From HXMU1420-13 sp024742815 (lineage in GTDB: Bacteria; Bacteroidota; Rhodothermia; Balneolales; Balneolaceae): a stretch of 64,000 nucleotides of DNA. Where the stretch lies: the NCBI GenBank assembly GCA_024742815.1, contig JANSXX010000008.1, forward strand, positions 62,001-126,000, given 5' to 3'. Below, one piece after another: positions 8,075 to 16,676 of this stretch. Position 1 is the stretch's first letter, and each line of letters begins with the position of its first letter. A program made the position numbers and the translations under genes. A model generated the notes under the pieces. It was given only the letters and a program-made list of their open reading frames with translations. It did not search any database and was not told the origin of the DNA.

Positions 8075-8434
8075 ATGGATAAGCTAAAATTAGTTGAACA
8101 ATCGCTCGTAGGTGAAAGCCTACCTGAATTCATCGCCGGCGATACAGTGAATATTCACTATCGGGTAAAGGAAGGTGAAAAGGAAAGAATTCAGCAATAT
8201 CAGGGTGTTGTTATTGCCATGCGTGGCAGTGGCCCAAACCGCACATTTACTGTACGTAAAATGAGTGGTAACATTGGTGTTGAGCGTATTTTTCCGTTCA
8301 ATTCCCCTTTTATTGCACAAGTAGAAGTAAAACGTCGCGGTAAAGTGCGTCGTGCAAAATTATTCTACTTACGTGAATTGCGCGGTAAAGCTGCTCGTAT
8401 TAAAGAGCGCGATACCAAAGGCAAGAAGAAGTAA
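8075..8434 (+). CDS. rplS: 50S ribosomal protein bL19
   Basis: bL19 sits at the 30S-50S interface. The 119-residue product matches the family in length and sequence: FIAGDTVNIHYRVKEGEKER, QQYQGVVIAMRGSG, TFTVRKMSGNIGVERIFP and RGKVRRAKLFYLRELRGKAARIKE. It closes the rpsP-rimM-trmD-rplS group and is followed by a hairpin terminator before adk. Confidence 0.97.
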   Translation: MDKLKLVEQSLVGESLPEFIAGDTVNIHYRVKEGEKERIQQYQGVVIAMRGSGPNRTFTVRKMSGNIGVERIFPFNSPFIAQVEVKRRGKVRRAKLFYLRELRGKAARIKERDTKGKKK

Positions 8435-8462
8435 TCTTTCGATTACATTAGAATGTTAGATT

Positions 8463-8500
8463 AGCTCAAAACCTGTAATCAGGTTTTGGGCTACTTGCAT
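8463..8500 (+). terminator. Terminator-like hairpin after rplS
   Basis: AGCTCAAAACCTG (8463-8475), loop TAAT, CAGGTTTTGGGCT (8480-8492): a 13-bp stem with one G-U pair. The downstream tract (ACTTGCATTTTATT) is only moderately T-rich, so termination may be partial and adk may be partly read through. Confidence 0.6.
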
Positions 8501-8537
8501 TTTATTCCCTCACACTTACTTACCAAGAGAATTTACC

Positions 8538-9092
8538 ATGAATATTATACTATTCGGGCCTCCCGGCGCCGGAAAAGGTACACAAGCTGCCAAATTGGTT
8601 GAGGAATACAAACTCCCTCACCTTTCTACCGGAAATATTTTTAGGGCTGCTATTAAAAACGAAACTCCCGTTGGCTTAAAAGCAAAATCATTCATCGATG
8701 CCGGTGAACTTGTTCCTGATCAGGTAGTAGTGGATATAGTTGCAGAGGCCCTTGAAGACGATATCTATGCTAATGGCTGTATTTTTGATGGTTTTCCCCG
8801 AACCGTATTTCAAGCTGAATCGCTTGATAAAATACTGGAAAAACACGGAACCGGAGATGCACAAGTAATTGCCCTTACGGTCCCCGAAGAGGAACTCATA
8901 CGCCGAGTGCTTTCCAGAGGGGAAGGCAGAAGCGACGATACCGAAGAAGGAATCAAAAATCGTTTGGCTGTATATCAGAAAGAAACAGCACCGGTTTTGG
9001 CACATTATGCTAATCGTGGACAGGCAAAAATTATAGAAGGAACCGGAGATGTCAATGACATCTTCAATCGCATAAAAGCAGTCCTTTCATAA
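8538..9092 (+). CDS. adk: Adenylate kinase (short-LID form)
   Basis: Adenylate kinase interconverts ATP + AMP and 2 ADP. The 184-residue protein has P-loop GPPGAGKGTQ (7-16), the AMP-site motif LSTGNIFRAAI (34-44), IFDGFPRTVFQAE (near 82) and the LID-flanking arginines (SRGEGRSDDTEEGIKNRL). The LID is the short type without the four-Cys zinc module, which explains the length below 214. It stands after rplS with its own leader and is followed by a strong terminator. Confidence 0.96.
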   Translation: MNIILFGPPGAGKGTQAAKLVEEYKLPHLSTGNIFRAAIKNETPVGLKAKSFIDAGELVPDQVVVDIVAEALEDDIYANGCIFDGFPRTVFQAESLDKILEKHGTGDAQVIALTVPEEELIRRVLSRGEGRSDDTEEGIKNRLAVYQKETAPVLAHYANRGQAKIIEGTGDVNDIFNRIKAVLS

Positions 9093-9100
9093 CACATTTC

Positions 9101-9127
9101 AAGCCCTCGCATCGAGGGCTTTTTTAT
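9101..9127 (+). terminator. Intrinsic terminator after adk
   Basis: AAGCCCTCG (9101-9109), loop CAT, CGAGGGCTT then TTTTATTTC: a 9-bp GC-rich stem with a T-tract, directly after the adk stop. It also overlaps the end of the convergent gene at 9124. Confidence 0.9.
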
Positions 9128-9696
9128 TTCAGTTCTTCCAATAAATTTCGAGTTGCAGGAACCGCGCCCTGATTTACAGCCTGATCCAGCGCCCTAAGTA
9201 AATTTGAGATCGCCTGTAATTCGCTTATATACCACCTCTTGAAGGCATCCTTATCTATCTGATTGGAAAATACATATTCCTGAGTCCGCAGTTCGAGTGT
9301 GTTTAACCGGCGTTGTACTCTTGTGATTAAATTTGAACCTTCATCAAGATTTCTAAGATACTGCGGAGTAATTACCGAGAAATTTTGTTCTTCAAATCCT
9401 GCCCTGATTATAAGCTGATTGTTCACAAAATTCAGATTACGGCGAACTCGGATTTCAAAATCCTCCTCAGTTTTGGCTTGTACAATTAACGTATCAATTT
9501 GGGTTTGTAAACGAGCAATTTTGGCTGACCCGACTTCCAAATTCATCAGAAAGGTTTCGTAGTATCTGATTTGGTTTTCCTTGAGTTTTCGATCTTCTTT
9601 TACTGTATCTAAATAGAAAGCACCGGATACACTTACGAAAACTACCAGAAATTCAGCCACTAAAAACGGCCATGCACGTTGTTGCCTGCGTCTCAT
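9124..9696 (-). CDS. Hypothetical protein with one N-terminal membrane anchor
   Basis: The gene is not recognised with certainty. The 190-residue product begins with basic residues (MRRRQQR), then one hydrophobic segment (about 9-28, WPFLVAEFLVVFVSVSGAFY), then a long charged, mostly helical region with heptad-like spacing (KLKENQIRYYETFL, VGSAKIARLQTQIDTLIVQ). The topology suggests an inner-membrane anchor with a coiled-coil-prone periplasmic domain, as in several Bacteroidota DUF families. It follows glpF by 9 bp, so it may be the last gene of the glpD-glpF transcript, but no functional link is visible. Confidence 0.6.
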   Translation of the reverse strand: MRRRQQRAWPFLVAEFLVVFVSVSGAFYLDTVKEDRKLKENQIRYYETFLMNLEVGSAKIARLQTQIDTLIVQAKTEEDFEIRVRRNLNFVNNQLIIRAGFEEQNFSVITPQYLRNLDEGSNLITRVQRRLNTLELRTQEYVFSNQIDKDAFKRWYISELQAISNLLRALDQAVNQGAVPATRNLLEELK

Positions 9697-9705
9697 GTCA
9701 ACTCA

Positions 9706-10416
9706 TCAAAAAGGTAGTTGAAGAAATAATAAGGCTGCTAAGGCTCCACCGATAATTGGTCCGACAACCGGAATCCAACTGTACGACCAATCGCTACTCC
9801 CTTTCCCTTTTATGGGTAACAAGAAGTGAGCAATTCTTGGGCCTAAATCACGAGCAGGGTTTATCGCATAACCGGTTGTGCCGCCTAACGACATCCCAAT
9901 AACCACAACAAGTAACGCTACAGGAAGAGCGTCTAAAGCTCCCAATCCAACTTCGGGTGCAGCCATATACAACACTCCTAAAACCAATACAAAAGTACCG
10001 AGCGCTTCCGAAATCAAGTTGGAAATGGTATTTCGAATGGCAGGTGCAGTACTAAAAGTAGCTAGTTTTAGATCAGCTTCTTCAGTCACATCATAGTGAT
10101 CTTTGTAATGAAGCCAAACAAAAGCTCCTCCTAAAATCGCTCCAAGCATTTGTGCTAAGATGTAGCCAAGTACCAAATCCCACGAAAATTTTCCTGCCAG
10201 CGCCAATCCAATGGTTACCGCAGGATTGATATGTGCACCACTAATTCCGGCAACTACAAATACAGCTACAAATACCGAAAAACCCCAGGCTAAGGTTATT
10301 ACTACCCATCCGGCTCCGTTACCTTTTGTATCTTTTAATAGCACGTTGGCTACCACACCATTTCCTAAAAAAATGAGTAAGAATGTGCCTAATATTTCAC
10401 CTAAATATGCTTCCAT
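9706..10416 (-). CDS. glpF: Glycerol uptake facilitator (aquaglyceroporin)
   Basis: A 236-residue MIP-family channel with six hydrophobic helices and both half-helix NPA motifs: SGAHINPAVTIG (about 62-73) and GYAINPARDLGPR (near 180). The Asp after the second NPA-Arg is characteristic of glycerol facilitators rather than strict water channels. It starts 9 bp after the glpD stop, so glpD-glpF form an operon. GlpF passes glycerol inward and GlpK traps it as glycerol-3-phosphate. Confidence 0.93.
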   Translation of the reverse strand: MEAYLGEILGTFLLIFLGNGVVANVLLKDTKGNGAGWVVITLAWGFSVFVAVFVVAGISGAHINPAVTIGLALAGKFSWDLVLGYILAQMLGAILGGAFVWLHYKDHYDVTEEADLKLATFSTAPAIRNTISNLISEALGTFVLVLGVLYMAAPEVGLGALDALPVALLVVVIGMSLGGTTGYAINPARDLGPRIAHFLLPIKGKGSSDWSYSWIPVVGPIIGGALAALLFLQLPF

Positions 10417-10425
10417 TTTATTCTG

Positions 10426-11988
10426 TTAAGTTAGTGTATACTCTTTAGCGAGTGCTTTAAATTCTGATACTTCCTGATCAATCCAAGCCTGATCTTTGTC
10501 TAATTCCCGTGCAAGATACTGAGCTACAAGTTCAGCGGAATCCAAGGCAGCTTGCGCATCTAGCAGTAACATTCGGGTTCTTCGCGATAATATGTCATCA
10601 ATAGTGATGGCCATTTCGTTATTTATGGCCCACAAAATTTCTGCTTTCACATAGGGTAAATTTGGATGGATACGTTCGCCCAATTCCGGCTCTTCTTTTA
10701 TTAATCGATCAATTCCAACACGATCTGATCCATACACATGCAGGTGATTGTTCATATCTACATTTTTAAGCCACCCATGGATTCTTAGATTTTCTGTAAC
10801 ACAGGGAGATTCCTGCAAACCAGCGACCAATACAGCCTGATCAATAGTATCTTCGGCCATTTTGCGATAGGTAGTCCATTTTCCACCGGTAATGGTAACC
10901 AACCCAGATTCATTAACTTGCAGATGGTGACTTCGTGAAATTTGAGCAGTGGATTTAGATTCATCAGGTTTTACTAATGGACGTAATCCGGCGAATACAC
11001 TTTTCACATCCTCTCTGGTTGGATCTTTTGATAAATACCTTGCCGCATGTCGTAGCACAAATTCTATTTCCTCTTCTAAAGCACGAGGCTCTAAATCAGG
11101 TTTATCAATTGGGGTATCGGTAGTACCAACTAATGCTTTTCCATGCCAAGGTACTGCAAAAAGAACTCGCCCATCATCGGTGTGTGGAACCATAATGGCC
11201 GCATCGCCGGGAAGAAATTCTTTATCCAATACTAAGTGAATCCCCTGTGCACATTGTATAATATTGGTATGCTCTTCATCATCCATTTTCATGATGGAAT
11301 CGGTAAAAATTCCCGTCGCATTTATCACAACACGTGCATTGATGTTTAACTTTTCCCCATCAATCATATCCATTGCTTCAACTCCGGTTACTAAGCCTGA
11401 AGTGTTTTTCAACAGATTGGTCACTTTCATATAATTGATAGGCAATGCTCCATGATCTGCAGCAGTTTGAGCAAGATTTAACGCCAGGCGTGCATCATCA
11501 AATTGTCCATCATAGTACATTGTGCCACCAAGCAAGCCATCTGTTTCCAAGGTGGGAATTTTCTCTAACGTTTCCTTCTCCGAAAGACTTTTCGATTTTT
11601 TGATGTTCAGCTTACCCGCTAATACATCGTACACTTTCATTCCAACCCCGTAAAATGGTCCACTCCACCATTTATAACTTGGCACAATAAAAGATTGGTG
11701 ACTCACTAAATGAGGGGCATTCTGAATAAGCAATCCTCGTTCTTTCAACGCTTCTATCACCAACGAAACATCCCCTTGCTGAAGATAGCGAACCCCACCA
11801 TGAACCAGTTTTGTGCTCCGGCTGGAAGTTCCTTTAGCAAAGTCATGCATGTCTAACAACACGGTTGAATAACCCCGCGAAGCTGCATCAACAGCACAAC
11901 CTAATCCCGTAGCACCTCCACCAATAATTACTACATCCCAGTATTCATTTTTCTCTTTTAGTGTTTGTAAATAAGTAGTTCTATTCAT
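10426..11988 (-). CDS. glpD: Aerobic glycerol-3-phosphate dehydrogenase
   Basis: GlpD oxidises sn-glycerol-3-phosphate to dihydroxyacetone phosphate and passes electrons to quinone at the inner membrane. The 520-residue protein opens with an FAD Rossmann motif (VVIIGGGATGLGCAVDAASRG, about 20-40), then SSRSTKLVHGGVRYLQQ, which is highly conserved in GlpD/GlpA, and has the C-terminal DAO_C-type helical domain (ILWAINNEMAITIDDILSRRTR). It lies between glpK and glpF on the same strand. A 260-bp spacer with two hairpins separates it from glpK, so it may have its own promoter. Confidence 0.95.
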   Translation of the reverse strand: MNRTTYLQTLKEKNEYWDVVIIGGGATGLGCAVDAASRGYSTVLLDMHDFAKGTSSRSTKLVHGGVRYLQQGDVSLVIEALKERGLLIQNAPHLVSHQSFIVPSYKWWSGPFYGVGMKVYDVLAGKLNIKKSKSLSEKETLEKIPTLETDGLLGGTMYYDGQFDDARLALNLAQTAADHGALPINYMKVTNLLKNTSGLVTGVEAMDMIDGEKLNINARVVINATGIFTDSIMKMDDEEHTNIIQCAQGIHLVLDKEFLPGDAAIMVPHTDDGRVLFAVPWHGKALVGTTDTPIDKPDLEPRALEEEIEFVLRHAARYLSKDPTREDVKSVFAGLRPLVKPDESKSTAQISRSHHLQVNESGLVTITGGKWTTYRKMAEDTIDQAVLVAGLQESPCVTENLRIHGWLKNVDMNNHLHVYGSDRVGIDRLIKEEPELGERIHPNLPYVKAEILWAINNEMAITIDDILSRRTRMLLLDAQAALDSAELVAQYLARELDKDQAWIDQEVSEFKALAKEYTLT

Positions 11989-12097
11989 GGTTTGGCTGTT
12001 TTAAACTCGATGTCGTTCCGTAGTTAGTGTTGATCGTAGTTTGATATTTAAGAATTTTCATCATTCGTAAACTTCCTCACTTTCCGACCTCCTCTGT

Positions 12098-12231
12098 CTC
12101 CTCCTACATTAGGAGGAGGACTCGTTGTTATAATTCGAAACAATCTAAAAGTGCCACCTTCTATCATAAACCTAAATTCTATCTTTAACTCCCAATCTAT
12201 CCACAAAGTCCTTCCCCTTAGCAAGGGGAAG
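12098..12231. repeat. Two perfect hairpins in the glpK-glpD spacer
   Basis: CTCCTCCTA-CAT-TAGGAGGAG (12098-12118) and CTTCCCCTT-AGC-AAGGGGAAG (12211-12231) each form a perfect 9-bp stem with a 3-base loop. Neither has a following T-run on either strand, so they look more like extragenic palindromes than terminators. The same CCTCC...GGAGG theme recurs in the 304-bp tandem repeat at 58.8-59.4 kb. Confidence 0.6.
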
Positions 12232-12248
12232 ACAGATGGGGTCAAAAA

Positions 12249-13742
12249 TCACTCAATCCAACCTTTGCTTTTTTCAACGGCTTTATTCCATTTGTGTAAT
12301 AATGCTTTTGCTTGATCTTCGCTCATCTTTGGTTCAAAGCGAGTGTCTTCTTGCCATTGTTGGCTGGTTTCGTCGGTATCTTTCCAGAATCCGACAGCTA
12401 ATCCTGCCAGATATGCCGCACCTAATGCCGTGGTTTCCAATACTTTTGGTCGAACAATCGGAATTTGTAAAATATCAGACTGAAATTGCATTAAGGTATC
12501 GTTAACCGTTGCGCCGCCATCTACTCGGAGTTCTTTGATGGTGATTCCTGAATCAGCTTCCATCGCCGAAAGTACATCCTTTACTTGATAAGCTATTCCT
12601 TCGAGAGCAGCACGGGCGATATGACCGGCAGTAGACCCTCGAGTTAATCCAAACATTGATCCTCGGGCACGTTGATCCCAGTGTGGAGCTCCTAATCCAG
12701 CAAAGGCCGGCACTAAATACACGCCTCCGTTATCTTTTTCTGATAAAGCCAGTTTTTCAATATCACTGGATGATTTTATGATACCCAAACCATCCCGCAA
12801 CCATTGCACCACAGCGCCGGCGATAAAAATACTGCCTTCGAGTGCGTACGTAGTTTTACCGTTAATTCCATAACCAATAGTGGTTAATAAATTATTTTCA
12901 GATGGAATTGCTTCCTCACCGGTGTTAAACATGATAAATGATCCGGTTCCATAGGTGTTTTTAAGCATTCCGGGATCTAAACACATTTGCCCAAACATGG
13001 CCGCTTGTTGATCTCCTGCAATTCCGGCTATGGGTACTTCGTGTGCAAAAATTGTGGTTTTGGTATGTCCATATACCTCACTGGAGCTTTTCACTTCGGG
13101 TAACATTCTTTCCGGAATATTCATTAAATCTAGTAATTCTGTATCCCACTTTCCCTCACGAATGTTATAAAGCATGGTTCGTGAAGCATTGGTTACATCG
13201 GTAACATGTGTTTCGCCATCTGTAAAATTCCATACCAACCACGAATCAATCGTACCGAAAGCGAGTTTACCTTGCTCGGCTTTTTCTCGGGCTCCATCCA
13301 CATTTTCTAGAATCCATCGAACTTTTGTGCCCGAAAAATAACTATCGATGATGAGTCCGGTTTTTGCCTTTACTTTTTCTGTCCACCCTTGCTCGCGAAG
13401 TGAATCGCAATAATCTGAAGTTCTACGATCTTGCCAAACAATGGCATTATATACAGGTTTACCGGTTTCCCGATCCCAAACCACGGTGGTTTCCCGCTGA
13501 TTGGTTATTCCAATAGCGGCAATATTTTTTCCATTCGCTCCAACAGCAGAAATAGCTTCGGCAACCACACCGGCTTGAGTTTTCCAGATTTCTTGTGGAT
13601 CGTGCTCTACCCATCCATCGTGTGGAAAGTGCTGTTTAAATTCTTTTTGAGCAACGGATTGGATGTTGCCGGAATGATCGAACACAATAGCTCGTGAACT
13701 GGTTGTGCCTTGATCGATTGCTAGGATAAACTCTTTACTCAT
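12249..13742 (-). CDS. glpK: Glycerol kinase
   Basis: GlpK phosphorylates glycerol to sn-glycerol-3-phosphate. The 497-residue FGGY kinase shows AIDQGTTSSRAIVFD (phosphate-1 loop), GWVEHDPQEIW, GITNQRET, the GIAGDQQAAMFGQ block, and FAGLGAPHWDQRARG near the hinge. The ATG at 13742 is chosen because GGAG lies six bases upstream; another in-frame ATG at 13754 precedes that site. Downstream on the strand come glpD and glpF. Together with the GDPD upstream it forms a glycerol salvage route. Confidence 0.96.
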   Translation of the reverse strand: MSKEFILAIDQGTTSSRAIVFDHSGNIQSVAQKEFKQHFPHDGWVEHDPQEIWKTQAGVVAEAISAVGANGKNIAAIGITNQRETTVVWDRETGKPVYNAIVWQDRRTSDYCDSLREQGWTEKVKAKTGLIIDSYFSGTKVRWILENVDGAREKAEQGKLAFGTIDSWLVWNFTDGETHVTDVTNASRTMLYNIREGKWDTELLDLMNIPERMLPEVKSSSEVYGHTKTTIFAHEVPIAGIAGDQQAAMFGQMCLDPGMLKNTYGTGSFIMFNTGEEAIPSENNLLTTIGYGINGKTTYALEGSIFIAGAVVQWLRDGLGIIKSSSDIEKLALSEKDNGGVYLVPAFAGLGAPHWDQRARGSMFGLTRGSTAGHIARAALEGIAYQVKDVLSAMEADSGITIKELRVDGGATVNDTLMQFQSDILQIPIVRPKVLETTALGAAYLAGLAVGFWKDTDETSQQWQEDTRFEPKMSEDQAKALLHKWNKAVEKSKGWIE

Positions 13743-13821
13743 TGATGACTCCATTAATTTTACCCCGAGAATATGATCTAAATTGGAGTCATTCTCAAAT
13801 TATGTCTGTAATTACAACAAG

Positions 13822-14691
13822 TTAGTTTTTTAACTCTTCCAGCGCTTTTCGAAAGGCTTCTGCACCACAATTATAAACATACTCAGCTTTCCAAAATTCG
13901 AAGGTTCCACAGGTTCTACGCGGAATATTCACCAGAATATCAGGTGGATAGACCTGAATCATGAGCTCTTTTAATCGATCTTGAGTTAATGTGAACGTGC
14001 TTTCCATCAGTTCGAATACAGAAAGCGAATCTCCTTTTTTAGTCTGAATCTGTGTTTTTTGTAGGATGTTATCCGGAATTAACTGCTCATACCATTTCTG
14101 TGATTCTTCCTCGTCTTTTACGATTTCATCAATCAATGGAGTTCCAAGTGCATTTAAATCTACCGCAATTAAGGTAGCATCTTCTCTTTTTTTCATGATG
14201 TTTAGCGGCAGTGGATTTACGATTCCTCCATCTACCAACAATCGTTTAGAATCCTCTACTGGTACAAATACTCCGGGAATAGATACCGACGCTCTAAGTG
14301 CTTTGTATAAATCTCCTTTATTGAATTTCACTTCTTTTCCTGATCGGACATCAGTGGCTATGGCAGTGAATGGAATGCTAAAATCCTGAATGTTTAAATC
14401 GCCGGTCATTTCTCGGTGTTTAGCAAATATTTTTTCCCCTTTAACAAATCCTTCTTTCTTAAAGGTGAAATCGGTGAGATCAAATACCTGATTTCTATCA
14501 AGCGTAAAGAGCCAGTCTTTATATTCTTTAAGCTGTCCCGCAGCATAAATTCCACCTATTACAGCGCCCATTGAACAGCCAACAATTTCTACAATTTCGT
14601 GACCGGTTTTTTCGAGTTCATCGATTACTGCGATATGCCCGATTCCACGAGCCCCGCCACTTCCCAGTACTAATTGAATCTTCTTCTTCAT
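13822..14691 (-). CDS. Patatin-like phospholipase (RssA-type)
   Basis: A 289-residue patatin-fold serine hydrolase of bacterial RssA type. The Ser-Asp dyad is visible: oxyanion loop LGSGGARG (9-16), nucleophile elbow GCSMG with Ser40, and DGG in LLVDGGIVNPLP near residue 172. No signal peptide is present, so it probably acts on membrane phospholipids from the cytosolic side. Its place between the GDPD gene and glpK suggests cooperation in releasing fatty acids and glycerophosphodiesters, with GDPD and Glp enzymes using the head group; that is inference from context. Confidence 0.85.
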   Translation of the reverse strand: MKKKIQLVLGSGGARGIGHIAVIDELEKTGHEIVEIVGCSMGAVIGGIYAAGQLKEYKDWLFTLDRNQVFDLTDFTFKKEGFVKGEKIFAKHREMTGDLNIQDFSIPFTAIATDVRSGKEVKFNKGDLYKALRASVSIPGVFVPVEDSKRLLVDGGIVNPLPLNIMKKREDATLIAVDLNALGTPLIDEIVKDEEESQKWYEQLIPDNILQKTQIQTKKGDSLSVFELMESTFTLTQDRLKELMIQVYPPDILVNIPRRTCGTFEFWKAEYVYNCGAEAFRKALEELKN

Positions 14692-14723
14692 TGATTTTCG
14701 TCTTTATCTATTCCAAAAACTTT

Positions 14724-15692
14724 TCATTTACTACACATTGAACACCAATTTCTTGGTGGACCCAATCCTTCTGCTTCATCTGTTAAACAAGTTTCATTGG
14801 GGCAATTGGTTGTATAAGCCACCGGTAATGTATTCATGTATTCTTTCTCGCAAAAGGTGTTTACCGTATATGTATTAATGGATATATCTCTTTTTTGCCA
14901 TTTATCTACAAAGCCGGGCGTAACCAAGCACAAGTTCGGTTCTATAATACTTGCTTCATTCTTCTTGATGATATAATGAGCTCCTAGCAACGCCGCTCTG
15001 GCTGCCCACTTACTTTTTGGTGAATCGCTATGAACTCCAAATGCAGTTACAATATGATCTGATCTCGATCGAAGTTCTGATAACATCTCCGGAAAAAAAG
15101 TAGAAACAAAAAAGAAGTCGTAAATCATTGGGCCAATTTCTTGTTCCTGAGCTTCAACAATAGCCATAAGTGCATCTGCAGCTACTTCCGTTTGATCCCC
15201 GCTTGGTTTAAAATCTAATTCTACTAGAAATGAATAGCTCTCATCAAACGCCAATGTTTTTAAAGAATCAACAAGTTGTGCAAGGGATGTAAGTCCAATC
15301 TTGCCAAACGTGGTATCTCTTAATGTTAAGCTCGATAGTTCTGTGGAAGTAAAATCTGAGAATAATCGCTTTTCGGGATAATCTAACACCCGGTTTACAT
15401 AATCATCATGAAAGAGATACAACATTCCGTCTTTACTCATCATCACATCCACTTCAATGGCGGTAACCTCATTGTTTCTGATGTTATGAAGCACCGTTTC
15501 TACTGTGTTTTCAGGACCAAAAGCATAGCCTCCACGATGGGCAAATCGAAGGTCTTTAAAATTAGATGGATGAAATAAGCTGCTAGGTTCAAATTGGCGA
15601 ACAGTTTTTTTAACCTGTTGTTGATAATGGATAAATCCGAAGAGTATTACCGTTGAAACTAATAAAAGGATGATCACCCAAGTTTTTTTCAT
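14724..15692 (-). CDS. Glycerophosphodiester phosphodiesterase family protein
   Basis: The enzyme hydrolyses glycerophosphodiesters to glycerol-3-phosphate plus an alcohol. The 322-residue product has an N-terminal membrane anchor or uncleaved signal (KKTWVIILLLVSTVILFGF), then FAHRGGYAFGPENT (catalytic His and metal Glu), IEVDV (metal Glu/Asp), and LFHDDYVNR (second catalytic His). The TIM-barrel tail contains TYTVNT. ATG 15692 is used because the longer frame begins with TTG and adds a short polar stretch before the anchor. A terminal Cys pair (NWCSMCSK) is unusual. Likely periplasmic. Confidence 0.87.
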   Translation of the reverse strand: MKKTWVIILLLVSTVILFGFIHYQQQVKKTVRQFEPSSLFHPSNFKDLRFAHRGGYAFGPENTVETVLHNIRNNEVTAIEVDVMMSKDGMLYLFHDDYVNRVLDYPEKRLFSDFTSTELSSLTLRDTTFGKIGLTSLAQLVDSLKTLAFDESYSFLVELDFKPSGDQTEVAADALMAIVEAQEQEIGPMIYDFFFVSTFFPEMLSELRSRSDHIVTAFGVHSDSPKSKWAARAALLGAHYIIKKNEASIIEPNLCLVTPGFVDKWQKRDISINTYTVNTFCEKEYMNTLPVAYTTNCPNETCLTDEAEGLGPPRNWCSMCSK

Positions 15693-15846
15693 AAACCGAA
15701 GGTAGTAATAAGTCAAAGTGGATGCATGGGTTTCGGATTATAAACCATACTTAACATTCAATAAGTGCCATTGGTGTTTCTTAGGTCTCTTTATGAACTT
15801 TATAGAAGCTCTAACTTTTATTTTCATCCTATTATATTGGCAAATA

Positions 15847-16380
15847 TCAATCAAGTCTAATATTCAAATCAGAAAACCTAGTTACATTCGCAATTTCCTT
15901 ATAAATCAAGTAGGCTTCTTCAATTTCAATATCTAAACCGAAGTTGTAATTAATGCCTTTATGTTGGAATTGAAATATTCCATTCGTATTAAACATCGAT
16001 GTATTAGGTATATCTTTACCATCTTTATCTTTCTTTCTAACCCCTATTGTTAGATGATTTAATTCATCTAGAGAAAAAGTCAGTGTTGACTGTAAATATG
16101 AGATACTTCTTATAATTTTTAATTCATTTGTATCAAAAAGTACTGTTTCCTTCCCCATTAGTGACCAACTACTATTAATAAACACCCCAATTATTAGAAC
16201 AAAAATCACAAATAAGGTCTTTAGAGGATATAATTGAAGAAAACCTAAGATAAAAAAAGCAGCTAGTAATATACTTTTTATCGACTTAGATTTAATTTTA
16301 GCTTTACCCATTTTAGGGAAGAATTCCAGCTTTAATTTATTTGATTGATTATCTAGCGTATATAGTTTAGATCTACTCAT
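15847..16380 (-). CDS. Hypothetical membrane protein
   Basis: Not recognised. The 177-residue protein has a polar, Lys-rich N-terminus (1-33), two closely spaced hydrophobic segments (about 34-50 and 54-70), and a C-terminal soluble region with alternating beta-type pattern (ETVLFDTNELKIIRSISY, FSLDELNHLTIGVRKKDKDG). The arrangement resembles small PH-like membrane proteins of the YdbT kind, but no diagnostic motif is present. It is AT-rich compared with the glp genes and stands alone. Confidence 0.5.
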   Translation of the reverse strand: MSRSKLYTLDNQSNKLKLEFFPKMGKAKIKSKSIKSILLAAFFILGFLQLYPLKTLFVIFVLIIGVFINSSWSLMGKETVLFDTNELKIIRSISYLQSTLTFSLDELNHLTIGVRKKDKDGKDIPNTSMFNTNGIFQFQHKGINYNFGLDIEIEEAYLIYKEIANVTRFSDLNIRLD

Positions 16381-16635
16381 AAAAAATTGAAAATCGTTCC
16401 CATTGCCTTCAATGGAAGTGCATACCTGAAGTTATGCTTCTATTTATATTAACTTCAGAATAATCTCAAAATCATCAAAGTTTGTTCTCGTTACAAACTT
16501 ATTTATAGTTCAATAGGTCTTGTGGGCTTAACCTATTTTAATAGTTCCGACTTTTTAAAATGGAATAGATAAATATACTTTTGGATTGGCCAAAAAAGTA
16601 ACAACGGATCAAGCTAAAAATCATTAACTGTAACC

Positions 16636-16676
16636 CAAATCGTAATTCTTAATTCCTTACTCTCTATTCGTAGTTC
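16636..16676. repeat. Dispersed AT-rich extragenic repeat
   Basis: The stretch AATCGTAATTCTTAATTCC followed by TTACTCTCTATTCGTAGTTCT closely resembles segments at about 59080-59100 and 59245-59292 and a short piece near 35221. It is a degenerate extragenic repeat with no coding content; the rest of the 295-bp spacer 16381-16675 shows nothing else. Confidence 0.5.

Noticed and set aside
12048..12245. A 65-residue minus-strand frame in the glpK-glpD spacer.
   Set aside because: It runs through two perfect hairpins and has no protein-like pattern.
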